DNA from: VAXT01 sp963827725
Lineage (GTDB): Bacteria > Actinomycetota > Thermoleophilia > Gaiellales > Gaiellaceae
Reading direction: 5' to 3'
Length of the DNA stretch: 64,000 nt
Assembly (NCBI GenBank): GCA_963827725.1
Contig: CAWHBM010000001.1
Span: 434,001-498,000, forward strand
Shown: piece after piece, positions 49,199-58,800 of the stretch
Layout: the number at the start of each line of letters is the position of its first letter
How positions within the stretch are numbered: position 1 is the stretch's first letter
Made by a program: the position numbers and the translations under genes
Notes under the pieces: model-generated
What the model was told of the DNA's origin: nothing
Databases searched by the model: none
The model's input: only the letters and a program-made list of their open reading frames with translations

Positions 49199-49440
49199 GC
49201 GTCCTCCGAGAGCTCGATCTCGTAGCTTTCGATCAACGGGTTGGCGAGGAGCTCGGCGCACATGCGCTCGACCTCGGCGCGGGCTTCCTCGGGGTTCGAG
49301 GCCTCGACCTCGAGATCGACGAGCCGCCCGACCCTCGCGCCGTCGACGGTGAACCCGAGGTGCCGCAAAGAGTTCTCGACGGCCTTCCCCTGCGGGTCGA
49401 GAATGCCCGGCTTCGGCCTCACGAGCACGGTCGCTTTCAA
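49195..49440 (-). CDS. purS: Phosphoribosylformylglycinamidine synthase subunit PurS
   Basis: 81 residues, normal for PurS: VLVRPKPGILDPQGKAVEN, LGFTVDGARVGRLVDLEV and LLANPLIESYEIEL. Bridges PurQ and PurL in the FGAM synthase complex. Overlaps purC by 4 bp and purQ by 4 bp. Confidence 0.93.
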   Translation of the reverse strand: MKATVLVRPKPGILDPQGKAVENSLRHLGFTVDGARVGRLVDLEVEASNPEEARAEVERMCAELLANPLIESYEIELSEDA

Positions 49441-50289
49441 ACCGCCACCGCTTTGGGGTTGGCCGCGTAGTCGTCGAACGGGATCCCCGTGATCTGCTCG
49501 AAGGCCTCGAGGTAGCGCGCGCGGGTGCCGGCGACGACCTCGTCCGGCAACTCAGGTCCCGGTGGGGTCTTGTCCCAGCCGAGCGACTCGGCGTAGTCGC
49601 GGACGAACTGCTTGTCGTAGGACGCCTGCGGGCCGCCCGGCTCGTACTCGTCGGCAGGCCAGAAGCGCGAGGAGTCCGGCGTGAAGGCCTCGTCGCCGAG
49701 GACGATCACGCCTTCCTCGTCGATGCCGAGCTCGAACTTCGTGTCGGCGATGATGATCCCCTTGGTGGCGGCGTACTCGGCCGCGGTGTTGTAGAGCTCG
49801 ATCGAGATGCGCTCGACCTCGAAGAAGCGCTCGTCGCCGATCAGGTCGCGCGCCTGTTGTGCAGTCAACGGCTCATCGTGCCCCTCGGCTGCCTTGGTCG
49901 ACGGCGTGAAAATCGGGTCGGGCAGCTTGTCCGATTCCTGAAGGCCCTTCCGGAGCTCGATCCCGCAAACCTCGCCGCTGGCCTGGTAGCTCTTCCAGCC
50001 CGAGCCCGACAGATAGCCGCGGACGACGCACTCGATCGGGAGCATCACGAGCCGCCGGCATTCGGTCGAACGCCCGTCGTCGCGAATCGAGAGCAGATGG
50101 TTCGGCACGATCTCCTTCGTCCGCGCGAACCAGAAGCCCGAGAGCCCGGTCAGTACGCGGCCCTTGTCGGGGATCTCGGTCGGCAGCACGACGTCGAACA
50201 CGGAGATTCGATCGCTGGCCGTGAGCAGCAGGCGCTCCTCGTCGAGCGCGAACAGTTCACGGATCTTGCCGCTTCCGACGTGGACGGCT

Positions 50290-50297
<8 letters not shown>
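49437..50297 (-). CDS. purC: Phosphoribosylaminoimidazole-succinocarboxamide synthase
   Basis: 286 residues. SAICAR synthetase motifs GSGKIRELFALDEERLLLTA, SDRISVFDVVLPTEIPDKG, VRGYLSGSGWKSYQASG and IADTKFELGID. Adds aspartate to CAIR. ATG overlaps purB by 8 bp. Confidence 0.94.
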
Positions 50298-51614
<1,317 letters not shown>

Positions 51615-51615
<1 letters not shown>

Positions 51616-52106
51616 TACTTGGATTCTAGAGACGGGCCCTGCGGGTATCCGCCGCCCTGGGCGAGGATCCGCGCGGCGAGAATGGCCGCGTTGCGCGAGC
51701 CGTCGACCGAGACGCACGCCACGGGCACCCCGGGCGGCATCTGTGCGATTGCAAGCAGTGCGTCGAGACCGCCTCCAACGCTCTTCGACGAGCGCAGCGG
51801 AACGCCGATCACCGGCAGGTCGCTGTAGGCGGCCACAACCCCCGGGAGCGCTGCCGCCATCCCCGCGCCCGCGATGATCACCCGCACCCCGCGGATCTGC
51901 GCGGTGGATGCGTACTCGGCCACACCTCGCGGGTCTCGGTGCGCGGATAAGACCTTCAGCTCGTGCGAGATTCCCCGCTCCCTCAGCTCGGCAAGCGCTG
52001 GGTCCATTGCCTCGAGGTCGGACTCGGACCCGACGAGGATGCCGACGAGGGGGCCGCGCTCGTCGAGCTCCTCCAGGAGCCCGATCGGCGAGGTCTGGGT
52101 CTCCAT
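51615..52106 (-). CDS. purE: 5-(carboxyamino)imidazole ribonucleotide mutase/AIR carboxylase
   Basis: 163 residues. VGILVGSESDLEAMDPALAE, KVLSAHRDPRGVAEYA and IAGAGMAAALPGVVAAYSDL, then the Gly-rich VGGGLDALLAIAQMPPGVPV. No purK is visible next to it. Because class I PurE needs PurK and class II does not, the class matters; residues are not decisive here. ATG 52106 overlaps the region after the purD stop (52108). Confidence 0.92.
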
Positions 52107-52107
52107 C

Positions 52108-53328
52108 TCACCGGGCAACGTCTACCGCCTTCGCCGCGATGTCCCGCCGGTAGCGCGCGCCGGCGAACGAGATTCGCTCGCACGCGGCGTAGGCGCTCGC
52201 CCGCGCCTCCTCCAGGGTGCCTCCGGTGCCGGTCACATTGAGGATCCTGCCACCACTCGTGACGAGCTGCCCGTCGCGCACCGCAGTGCCGGCATGGAAG
52301 ATGAGCGCCCCTTCGGCTTCCGCGGCCTCGACGCCCTCGATCGGAGAGCCTGCGTCACGGCCTTCTGGGTACGTCTCTGCGGCGAGAGCGACGGTAACGG
52401 CGGCGGTCTCGGCGACGCCGAGCTCGGTGTCTCCGAGATCGCCGGTAGCCGCAGCCATGAGCGCCGCCGCGAGATCGCCATCGATGCGCGGCACGATCGC
52501 CTGCGTCTCGGGATCGCCGAAGCGGCAGTTGAACTCGATCACGCGCGGCCCGTCCGCGGTCAGCATCAGGCCGGCATAGAGACAGCCGATGAACGGCGTG
52601 CCCCTTGAGGCCAGCTCCTCGACGACCGGCCGGTGAACCGCCTCGGCGAGCTCCGCGACCCGGCCCTCCCCGAGCTCTGGAACCGGAGAGTACGCGCCCA
52701 TGCCGCCGGTGTTCGGCCCCGTATCGCCGTCGCCGACCCGTTTGTAGTCGCGCGACTCCGGCAGCGGCAGGATGTTCGAACCGTCGACGAGCGCAAAGAG
52801 CGAGAGCTCCTCGCCCTCGAGCAGCTCTTCGATCACGAACTGATCGCCGAGCGCCTTGACGGCGAGCAGAGCTTCGTCCAGCTCCTCCTGCGTGCGACAC
52901 ATGAAGACGCCTTTGCCGGCCGCGAGCCCGTCTGCCTTGACGACGCAGGGAATCCGCGCGACGGACATCGTCTCCGCCGTCGGTACGCCGGCTGCGCGCA
53001 TGACCTCCTTCGCAAAACCCTTTGAGCCCTCGATCTGGGCGGCCGCCGCGCTCGGGCCGAAGACTGTGACTCCGCCGCGGCGCAGCTCGTCGGCGACGCC
53101 CGCCACGAGCGGTGCCTCGGGGCCGATCACGACGAGATCTGTGCCGAGCGTCCGGGCAAGCGCGAGCAGGCTCTCGCCGTCCTCGGCGCGGATCGGGTGG
53201 CACTCGCCGAGCCTGGCGATGCCGGGGTTCCCGGGTGCTGCGTGGAGCTCCTCAACGGCCGGGCTTTGCGTGAGCTTCCAGGCCAGCGCATGCTCCCTCC
53301 CGCCGGAGCCGACGACGAGAACCTTCAT
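52108..53328 (-). CDS. purD: Phosphoribosylamine-glycine ligase
   Basis: 406 residues. ATP-grasp enzyme: VLVVGSGGREHALAWKL, GPEAPLVAGVADELR, GGMGAYSPVPELG and RVIEFNCRFGDPETQ. Joins glycine to phosphoribosylamine. ATG 53328 gives the family's normal start. It lies 28 bp after purA's stop. Confidence 0.94.
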   Translation of the reverse strand: MKVLVVGSGGREHALAWKLTQSPAVEELHAAPGNPGIARLGECHPIRAEDGESLLALARTLGTDLVVIGPEAPLVAGVADELRRGGVTVFGPSAAAAQIEGSKGFAKEVMRAAGVPTAETMSVARIPCVVKADGLAAGKGVFMCRTQEELDEALLAVKALGDQFVIEELLEGEELSLFALVDGSNILPLPESRDYKRVGDGDTGPNTGGMGAYSPVPELGEGRVAELAEAVHRPVVEELASRGTPFIGCLYAGLMLTADGPRVIEFNCRFGDPETQAIVPRIDGDLAAALMAAATGDLGDTELGVAETAAVTVALAAETYPEGRDAGSPIEGVEAAEAEGALIFHAGTAVRDGQLVTSGGRILNVTGTGGTLEEARASAYAACERISFAGARYRRDIAAKAVDVAR

Positions 53329-53356
53329 GCGGCGAAGCCTATTCCGCGCGTAGAGC

Positions 53357-54652
53357 TCAGCTGAGGACTGCTTCGACGCCGCGTGGTGAGAGGACGTGCT
53401 CGCGCGAGGCGCCTGTGCCGATGAGGCAGACCTCGACGCCAAGCTGCTGCTCGACGAACTCCACGTAGCGCCTCGCGGCCTGCGGTAGCGCGGCGAGGTC
53501 GTCGATCCCGTCGAGTGGCTCGCTCCAGCCGGCGAGCGTCTCGTAGACAGGCTCGCAGTGATAGAAGTCGCTCTGGTGGGCCGGGAACTCGTCGGTCTCG
53601 GTTCCGTCCCGCAGCCGGTAGCGCACGCAGACCGGGAGCTCGGCGAAGGCCGAGAGGACGTCGAGCTTCGTCAGCGCGAGCGAGGTCATCCCGTTCAGGC
53701 GCACCGCGTAGCGCAGCCCGACGAGGTCGAGCCAGCCGCACCGACGCTGCCGGCCGGTGACCGTCCCGTATTCACCGCCGAGCTCGCGAAGACGCTCCTG
53801 GTCGGGGCCGGCGATCTCGGTCGGGAACGGGCCCTCGCCGACGCGCGTGACGTACGCCTTCGCCACCCCGATCACGCGGTCGATGCGGGTCGGGCCGATC
53901 CCGATGCCCGTTGCGGCCGCCCCCGCGATCGGGTTCGAGGACGTGACGAACGGATACGTGCCGTGGTCGAGGTCGAGCAGGGTCGCCTGAGCGCCTTCGC
54001 AGAGCACGGCCTTCCCGTCGCGCAGGGCGCGATCGACCAGGAGCGACGTGTCCGCGATGAACGGGCGGAGCCGCTGCGCGTAGCCCTCGGCCCGCTCGGC
54101 CACCTCCTCGAGCTCGAGCGGCGCTGCGCCGTAGACGCGCTCGAGCCAGACGTTCTTCTCGGCGAGCGCGACCTCGATCTTCTGGCGGAGGATCTTCGGG
54201 TCGAAGAGGTCCTGGGTGCGGATCCCGAGGCGCGCCGACTTGTCGGCGTACGCCGGTCCGATCCCACGCCGGGTCGTCCCGATCTGCAGCTCGCCGAGCC
54301 GGCGCTCACTCGCCTGGTCGAGCGCGACGTGCCACGGCATGACGAGGTGTGCGTTTCCAGAGACGCGGACGGTCTCGGTCGAGATCCCGCGCGCCTCCAG
54401 GTCGTCGAGCTCCTCGATGAAGACGCCCGGGTCGATCACGCAGCCGGCGCCGAGCACGCACTCCTTGCCCCAGAGGATCCCCGAGGGCATGTGCTTGAAC
54501 TTGTAGGTCTCGCCCTCGGCGATGATCGTGTGGCCGGCGTTGGGGCCGCCCTGATAGCGGCAGACGAGGTCGGAGTGCTGGGCGAGCAGATCGACGATCT
54601 TGCCCTTGCCCTCGTCCCCCCACTGCGCGCCGACGATGACTGTGGCGGGCAC
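53357..54652 (-). CDS. purA: Adenylosuccinate synthase
   Basis: 431 residues. GTP-binding GAQWGDEGKGKIVDLLAQ, GGPNAGHTI, GIGPAYADKSAR and GVAKAYVTRVGEGPFPTE. Converts IMP and aspartate to adenylosuccinate, the AMP branch. GTG 54652. Follows the 57-residue ORF downstream of dnaB by 29 bp; purA next to dnaB near the origin is also seen in Bacillus. Confidence 0.94.
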   Translation of the reverse strand: MPATVIVGAQWGDEGKGKIVDLLAQHSDLVCRYQGGPNAGHTIIAEGETYKFKHMPSGILWGKECVLGAGCVIDPGVFIEELDDLEARGISTETVRVSGNAHLVMPWHVALDQASERRLGELQIGTTRRGIGPAYADKSARLGIRTQDLFDPKILRQKIEVALAEKNVWLERVYGAAPLELEEVAERAEGYAQRLRPFIADTSLLVDRALRDGKAVLCEGAQATLLDLDHGTYPFVTSSNPIAGAAATGIGIGPTRIDRVIGVAKAYVTRVGEGPFPTEIAGPDQERLRELGGEYGTVTGRQRRCGWLDLVGLRYAVRLNGMTSLALTKLDVLSAFAELPVCVRYRLRDGTETDEFPAHQSDFYHCEPVYETLAGWSEPLDGIDDLAALPQAARRYVEFVEQQLGVEVCLIGTGASREHVLSPRGVEAVLS

Positions 54653-54681
54653 GAGGGATCAGTCTGCCAGAAGACCCGGCG

Positions 54682-54855
54682 CTACCAGGAGATGTCGCCG
54701 AGAGCGAGCCGTTCGCGGAAGCCCGGCGGACCGGGTTGGCCGTCTTCGTGATGGTCGTCCCTGCCGTCCTCCACCAGGTCGGGGTGCCTGAGCAGTGCGA
54801 GCTCCTCCTCGGTCAGCTTGCGCCGAGCTGGGAGTACGACATCCGCCACGCTCAC
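54682..54855 (-). CDS. Small protein coupled to dnaB
   Basis: 57 residues from GTG 54855, which overlaps the dnaB stop (GTGA). Sequence begins VSVADVVLPARRKLTEEEL, is highly charged (LVEDGRDDHHEDGQPGPPG) and ends ERLALGDISW. No family recognised. The overlap, codon use and intact frame argue it is real; evidence is still modest. Confidence 0.5.
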   Translation of the reverse strand: MSVADVVLPARRKLTEEELALLRHPDLVEDGRDDHHEDGQPGPPGFRERLALGDISW

Positions 54856-56195
54856 GCCGCCAGGTCCGCGAACTTCGCGTAGCGCTTCAGGAACGAGAGC
54901 TTCTCCGCGCCGGTGGGGCCGTTGCGGTGCTTCGCGCAGATCACCTCGGCGAGACCCTGCTGATCCGACTCGTCGTTGTAGTACTCGTCGCGGTAGATGA
55001 AGAAGACGAGGTCGGCGTCCTGCTCGATCGCGCCCGACTCGCGCAGGTCGGAGAGGATCGGCCGCTTGTCGTGGCGCTGCTCGACCGCACGTGAGAGCTG
55101 CGACATCGCCAGCACCGGCGTGTCGAGGTCGCGGGCGAGCACCTTCAGCTGCCGCGAGATCTGGGAGACCTCCTGCACGCGGTTCTCGACCGAGGCCCCA
55201 GAGGTCATCAGCTGCAGGTAGTCGACGATGATCAGGCCGAGGTTTGGCTCCTGGGTCTTCAGGCGCCGAGCCTTCGCGCGGATCTCCATCATCGTGATCG
55301 AGCCCATGTCGTCGACGTAGATCGGCGCCTTCGCGAGCTTGTCGCACGCGGCGGTCAGGCGAGGCCAGTCGTCCACCGCGAGCTTCCCCGTCCGCAGCCG
55401 GTTCGACTCGACCTTCGCCTCGCTGCACATCAGCCGCTGCGTCACCTCGGACTTCGACATCTCGAGCGTGAACAGTGCGACCGGCACCTGGTGGCGGACC
55501 CCGAGGTTGGCGGCGATGCCGAGCCCCAGTGCCGACTTCCCCATGCTCGGGCGGGCGGCGACGATGATCAGGTTCCCGGGCTGGAAGCCGCCGGTCAGCC
55601 GGTCGATGTCGCGGAACCCCGACGGGACGCCGGTGATGTCCTCGCCGGCCTCGTAGAGCGCCGTGATCCGCTCGAAGCTCTCCTTGAGGAGAGCTTCGAT
55701 GTGGCTGAACTCGGTCGAGATCCGGCTCTGCGAGAGCTGGAAGACGATCTGCTCGGCCTGGTCGACGAGGTCCGAGGCATCGCCCGGGCGGTCCCAGCCG
55801 AGGCGAGCGACCTCGCCGCCCGCGCGGATCAAGCCGCGCAGGGTGGCCATCTCGCGGACGATCTTCGCGTAGTGGCCGGCGTTCGAGGTGGCCGGCACTA
55901 GCGCCGCGAGCTCGTGGATTCGTGACCGTCCGCCCGCGCCCTCGAGGTCGCCGCGCTCTTCGAGCTCGTCCACGAGCGTGATCGCGTCGACGGGCTCGCC
56001 GCGCGCGTAGAGCGAGAGCGCGCAGCGGTAGACCTTCGCGTGGCTCTCGCGATAGAAATCACTCGCATCGAGGACTTCGCTGACCGCCCCGATCGCACCA
56101 GGGGAGAGCATCATCGCGCCGAGGACGGACTCTTCCGCGTCGAGATTCTGCGGTGGGACCGGGGCGGTCTGCGTGGACTGGGCGATGGCGGCCAC
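54852..56195 (-). CDS. dnaB: Replicative DNA helicase
   Basis: 447 residues. N-terminal DnaB domain (VPPQNLDAEESVLGAMMLSP), linker, then the RecA-like motor: Walker A ARPSMGKSALGLGIA, Walker B LIIVDYLQLM, and motif 4 DLRESGAIEQDADLV. Unwinds DNA at the replication fork. GTG 56195 chosen because conserved sequence starts soon after; a TAATAA sequence lies just upstream. It is separated from rplI by 239 bp holding a hairpin and DnaA-box-like sites. Confidence 0.94.
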   Translation of the reverse strand: MAAIAQSTQTAPVPPQNLDAEESVLGAMMLSPGAIGAVSEVLDASDFYRESHAKVYRCALSLYARGEPVDAITLVDELEERGDLEGAGGRSRIHELAALVPATSNAGHYAKIVREMATLRGLIRAGGEVARLGWDRPGDASDLVDQAEQIVFQLSQSRISTEFSHIEALLKESFERITALYEAGEDITGVPSGFRDIDRLTGGFQPGNLIIVAARPSMGKSALGLGIAANLGVRHQVPVALFTLEMSKSEVTQRLMCSEAKVESNRLRTGKLAVDDWPRLTAACDKLAKAPIYVDDMGSITMMEIRAKARRLKTQEPNLGLIIVDYLQLMTSGASVENRVQEVSQISRQLKVLARDLDTPVLAMSQLSRAVEQRHDKRPILSDLRESGAIEQDADLVFFIYRDEYYNDESDQQGLAEVICAKHRNGPTGAEKLSFLKRYAKFADLAA

Positions 56196-56233
56196 GTCGT
56201 TATTAGTGGTGGCTGGAAGCGTCAATTTCAACA

Positions 56234-56242
56234 GGTGGACAA
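56234..56242 (-). other. DnaA-box-like 9-mer (one mismatch)
   Basis: GGTGGACAA on the plus strand, reverse complement TTGTCCACC, one base from the actinobacterial DnaA box TTGTCCACA. Confidence 0.3.
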
Positions 56243-56402
56243 GCCGGGTTCGCCGCCGAGGCAGGCGCGGCAAAATGTGCTCGCTTGCAGGGTGAGGGAA
56301 CGCACGTTCGGTCGATTCTCCCCAGCCTGTCGGACATCATCCCCAGGTCGCCGAACAACCAGAGGCGTCGAATTTCGCGCTGTGAGCGGATTCTTCGTGA
56401 AT

Positions 56403-56411
56403 TTGTCCACA
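56403..56411 (+). other. DnaA-box consensus 9-mer
   Basis: TTGTCCACA, the DnaA-box consensus reported for high-GC actinobacteria, in the intergenic region between rplI and dnaB. It overlaps the left arm of the hairpin 56407-56430. Confidence 0.4.
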
Positions 56412-56430
56412 GCCCGTAACAGGGCTGTGG
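56407..56430 (-). terminator. Candidate terminator hairpin after rplI
   Basis: CCACAGCCC-GTAACA-GGGCTGTGG on the plus strand: perfect 9-bp stem, 6-nt loop, 4 bp after the rplI stop. On the minus transcript it is followed by ACAAATTC, so the U-tract is poor; it may instead be an RNA processing or attenuating hairpin. Confidence 0.5.
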
Positions 56431-56434
56431 AAAG

Positions 56435-57124
56435 TTAGGACCGCTCTTGTGACTCCTGGGGCTCCTCGGCGGCCTGCGCTCCGGGCTCCGCGGTTGCCTC
56501 GTGTGGCGACGCCTCGTCCGATTCTGGCTGCTCTTCGTCGGGTTCGGGCTCGAGCTCGACTTCGATCGCGGCCTTGGCGGCGGCGCGCTCCTCCTCGATC
56601 GCGGCCTCCGCGGCGGCGGCTTCAGCGGCAGCTGCCTCCTCCATCGCCTGGAGCTCCTCCTCCGGCGGCAGCTCGCCGCCCTCGGGTACGACGAGCACGC
56701 GCGTCTCGATCGTCACGTCGGGGAAGAGCTCGATCGGGACCTGGTAGCGACCGATCCGCTTGAGCGGCTCGGCGAGCTCGATCTTGCGCCGGTCGACCCG
56801 AACCTTGAGCTTCTCCCAGATCGCGTCGGCGAGGTTGGTCTGCGTCACGGAGCCAAAGAGGACGCCGCTCTCGCCGGCCTTGACGTCGAAGCGGATCTCC
56901 GCCTGGCCGAGCCGTTGCCCGATCTCCTGTGCCTGCTCGAAGCTCTGGGCCTCGTTCAGCGCACGGCGCGCATTCACCTTCGCGAGCTCGGCCACGCGAC
57001 TCGGAGTTGCGAGCTCGGCGAGCTTGCGCGGCAGGAGGAAGTTGCGTGCATACCCGCGCGCAACGTCCACGACCTCACCGCGCAGGCCAAGCTTCTCGAC
57101 GTCTTCTCGGAGTACGACCTTCAT
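56435..57124 (-). CDS. rplI: 50S ribosomal protein bL9 with long acidic C-terminal extension
   Basis: 229 residues. Residues 1-149 are normal bL9: KVVLREDVEKLGLRGEVVDV, GYARNFLLPRKLA and a C-domain with VTIETRVLVVPEG. The last 80 residues are an added Ala/Glu-rich, partly helical, acidic tail (EEELQAMEEAAAAEAAAAEA, then PEPDEEQPESDE) absent from typical bL9. The same operon's bS6 also has an extension. ATG 57124 is 4 bp after the rpsR stop. Confidence 0.93.
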   Translation of the reverse strand: MKVVLREDVEKLGLRGEVVDVARGYARNFLLPRKLAELATPSRVAELAKVNARRALNEAQSFEQAQEIGQRLGQAEIRFDVKAGESGVLFGSVTQTNLADAIWEKLKVRVDRRKIELAEPLKRIGRYQVPIELFPDVTIETRVLVVPEGGELPPEEELQAMEEAAAAEAAAAEAAIEEERAAAKAAIEVELEPEPDEEQPESDEASPHEATAEPGAQAAEEPQESQERS

Positions 57125-57128
57125 CGGC

Positions 57129-57404
57129 TTAGTTGGTCACGTAGGGCAGCAGCGCCATCTCGCGGGCGCGTTTGACGGCGACCGCGACCTGGCGCTGGTG
57201 GCGCCGGCACGTTCCGGTGATCCGGCGAGAGCGAATCTTCCCCTTCTCGGAGACGTGGCGGCGAAGCTGGTTGAAGTTCTTCCAGTCCACTTCCTCGACC
57301 TTCTCCTTGCAGAAGTAGCAGGGGCGCCGCCGGCCCGGAGCGGCCATCGGCGCGCGTCTGCGCCCTCCCTTCTGGTCTTTCGATTGTTCGCGGTCTCGAG
57401 CCAT
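57129..57404 (-). CDS. rpsR: 30S ribosomal protein bS18
   Basis: 91 residues. RRRPCYFCKEKVEEVDWKNF then GTCRRHQRQVAVAVKRAREM. The CYFC and CRRH pairs form a zinc-binding (C+) version of S18. Basic N-terminal extension. ATG 57404 directly abuts the ssb stop. Confidence 0.94.
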   Translation of the reverse strand: MARDREQSKDQKGGRRRAPMAAPGRRRPCYFCKEKVEEVDWKNFNQLRRHVSEKGKIRSRRITGTCRRHQRQVAVAVKRAREMALLPYVTN

Positions 57405-57851
57405 CTAGAACGGGATGTCGTCGTCGGTTGCGCCGCCGCCCGCCGAGCTCATGTCGGCGTCGGCCGTCGCGCCGGCGGGAACGAACTGCGGTGCGCCGCC
57501 GCCGCCCTCCGCATCGCCGCGGCTGCCGAGGAACTGGACGGTGCTCGCGATGATCTGGACAGCCTGGCGCTTCGTTCCGTCCTGCGCGTCCCACTCTCGC
57601 CAGTCCAGGCGGCCGTCGACTGCGACCGGGCGCCCCTTGGACAGGTACTGCGCGCAGTTCTCACCCTGCTTGTCCCAGACCGTGACGTCGAAGTAGTTCG
57701 GCTTCTCGGTCCACTCGCCGGTCGAAGAGTCCTTCTGGCGCGAGTTGACCGCTAGTCGCAGGCTGCAGACCGCTGTTCCGCCCGGCGTGTGCCGGAGCTC
57801 GGGATCCTTGGTCAGATTGCCCACGAGCACGACTCGATTGATTGCTGCCAT
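57405..57851 (-). CDS. ssb: Single-stranded DNA-binding protein
   Basis: 148 residues. OB-fold starts INRVVLVGNLTKDPELRHTP, with FDVTVWDKQGENCAQYLSKG; a Gly/Ala-rich linker leads to the acidic tip DDDIPF that recruits replication and repair proteins. ATG overlaps the rpsF stop (TAATG). Confidence 0.95.
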   Translation of the reverse strand: MAAINRVVLVGNLTKDPELRHTPGGTAVCSLRLAVNSRQKDSSTGEWTEKPNYFDVTVWDKQGENCAQYLSKGRPVAVDGRLDWREWDAQDGTKRQAVQIIASTVQFLGSRGDAEGGGGAPQFVPAGATADADMSSAGGGATDDDIPF

Positions 57852-58345
57852 TACTCATCCCTCCGATCGGGTTCGTCGGGGCCAGGTTGAAGACTGGCAC
57901 CGGAGTCAGCGAAATCGCCGGAGCCAGGAAATTGCTCGCCGGAGCCAGACTCGAGGCTGGCACCGGCTGAGCTCACCGTGGCACCGGATTCAACAAAGGG
58001 CTCAGCGTACTCAGGTTCGCGGTCGGCGCTCGGCGGTGGCCCCGTGGGGGTCGCGCCGGGCTTCGGCCGCCTGACGGCGAGGTGCCGCATGACGCCGTCG
58101 GTGATCTTGAGCACGCGCGAAATCTCGTCCAGCGTTCCCGGCTCGGCCGAGAACGTGAGGAGGTGGTAGGCGCCCTCGGGCTTGTGGTCGATCTCGTAGG
58201 CAAGCCTTCGCCGTCCCCAGGCGTCCTGGCCGGCGACGGTGCCGCCTCCCTGCTCGACGAGCTCCCGCGTGCGCGTGACGATCTCGTTCTGCCGCTCGTC
58301 CGGCAACTCCGGGTCGAGCAGCAGCAAAATCTCGTAGTCGATCAA
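57851..58345 (-). CDS. rpsF: 30S ribosomal protein bS6 with C-terminal extension
   Basis: 164 residues from TTG 58345, chosen for the AGGGGA ribosome-binding site and the family's start IDYEILLLLDPELPDE. The S6 core ends near residue 97 (MRHLAVRRPKPG). A 67-residue tail follows, rich in Gly, Ser, Pro and acidic residues with repeats (ESGATVSSAGASLESG, GSGDFADSGAS) coded by repeated GCCGGAGCCAG/GGCACCGG motifs near 57890-57985. First gene of rpsF-ssb-rpsR-rplI. Confidence 0.93.
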   Translation of the reverse strand: MIDYEILLLLDPELPDERQNEIVTRTRELVEQGGGTVAGQDAWGRRRLAYEIDHKPEGAYHLLTFSAEPGTLDEISRVLKITDGVMRHLAVRRPKPGATPTGPPPSADREPEYAEPFVESGATVSSAGASLESGSGEQFPGSGDFADSGASLQPGPDEPDRRDE

Positions 58346-58440
58346 GTTCCCCTGGCCTCCTTCGGTCTGAGTCGGCCTCCCGGTCGGCTGCCGCTCGGGA
58401 ACGAGGCGGCGTGCGGCGAGGCAGGTGGCGGGCGACACTG

Positions 58441-58446
58441 TAGCAT
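58441..58446 (+). promoter_or_regulatory. Leaderless -10 hexamer of the 58454 gene
   Basis: TAGCAT, exactly seven bases before GTG 58454. Confidence 0.45.
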
Positions 58447-58453
58447 CGGCTCC

Positions 58454-58756
58454 GTGCAAGGCCGGCTGGCCCTCCTGCTCGGTGGCGCCGCTGTTGCGGG
58501 CGCGGCCGCCTACCGCGTGCTCACTCGCCGCCCGCCCGCTCCCGTCATCCCGGAGCCGCACGTCGAGGCGTTGAAGGCGAGGCTCGCCGAGTCGAGGGCC
58601 GTCGTCGAGGAGCGCGAGGAGTTCGAGGCCGGCGAGACGCCCGTCGACGAGGTCGAGCCCGTGCCGAACGAGGTAGGAGACCGTCGCCGGTCGGTGCACG
58701 ACCGCGGCCGGCAGGTGGCCGAGCAGATGCGACGCGGCGCGAACTCACCGGACTAG
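58454..58756 (+). CDS. Small membrane-anchored protein of unknown function
   Basis: 100 residues. One N-terminal hydrophobic helix (RLALLLGGAAVAGAAAYRVL) then a charged cytoplasmic segment (VEALKARLAESRAVVEEREE) likely helical, and a basic end. GTG 58454 is supported by TAGCAT seven bases upstream. Divergent from rpsF; it converges on the amidase across a 17-bp tandem repeat. Confidence 0.7.
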   Translation: MQGRLALLLGGAAVAGAAAYRVLTRRPPAPVIPEPHVEALKARLAESRAVVEEREEFEAGETPVDEVEPVPNEVGDRRRSVHDRGRQVAEQMRRGANSPD

Positions 58757-58800
58757 TCCCACCGAGGGACTAGTCCCACCGAGGGACTGTCCCTACCGAG
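58751..58800. repeat. 17-bp tandem repeat between convergent genes
   Basis: Two exact copies of GACTAGTCCCACCGAGG (58751-58767 and 58768-58784) and a degenerate third (58785-58800). Each unit boundary forms a 6-bp hairpin AGTCCC/GGGACT. It covers the stop of the 58454 gene and the 3' end of the amidase gene, so it could act as a bidirectional terminator. Confidence 0.75.

Noticed and set aside
56196..56434. Chromosomal origin oriC
   Set aside because: Only one perfect DnaA box, no AT-rich unwinding region and no dnaA or dnaN.
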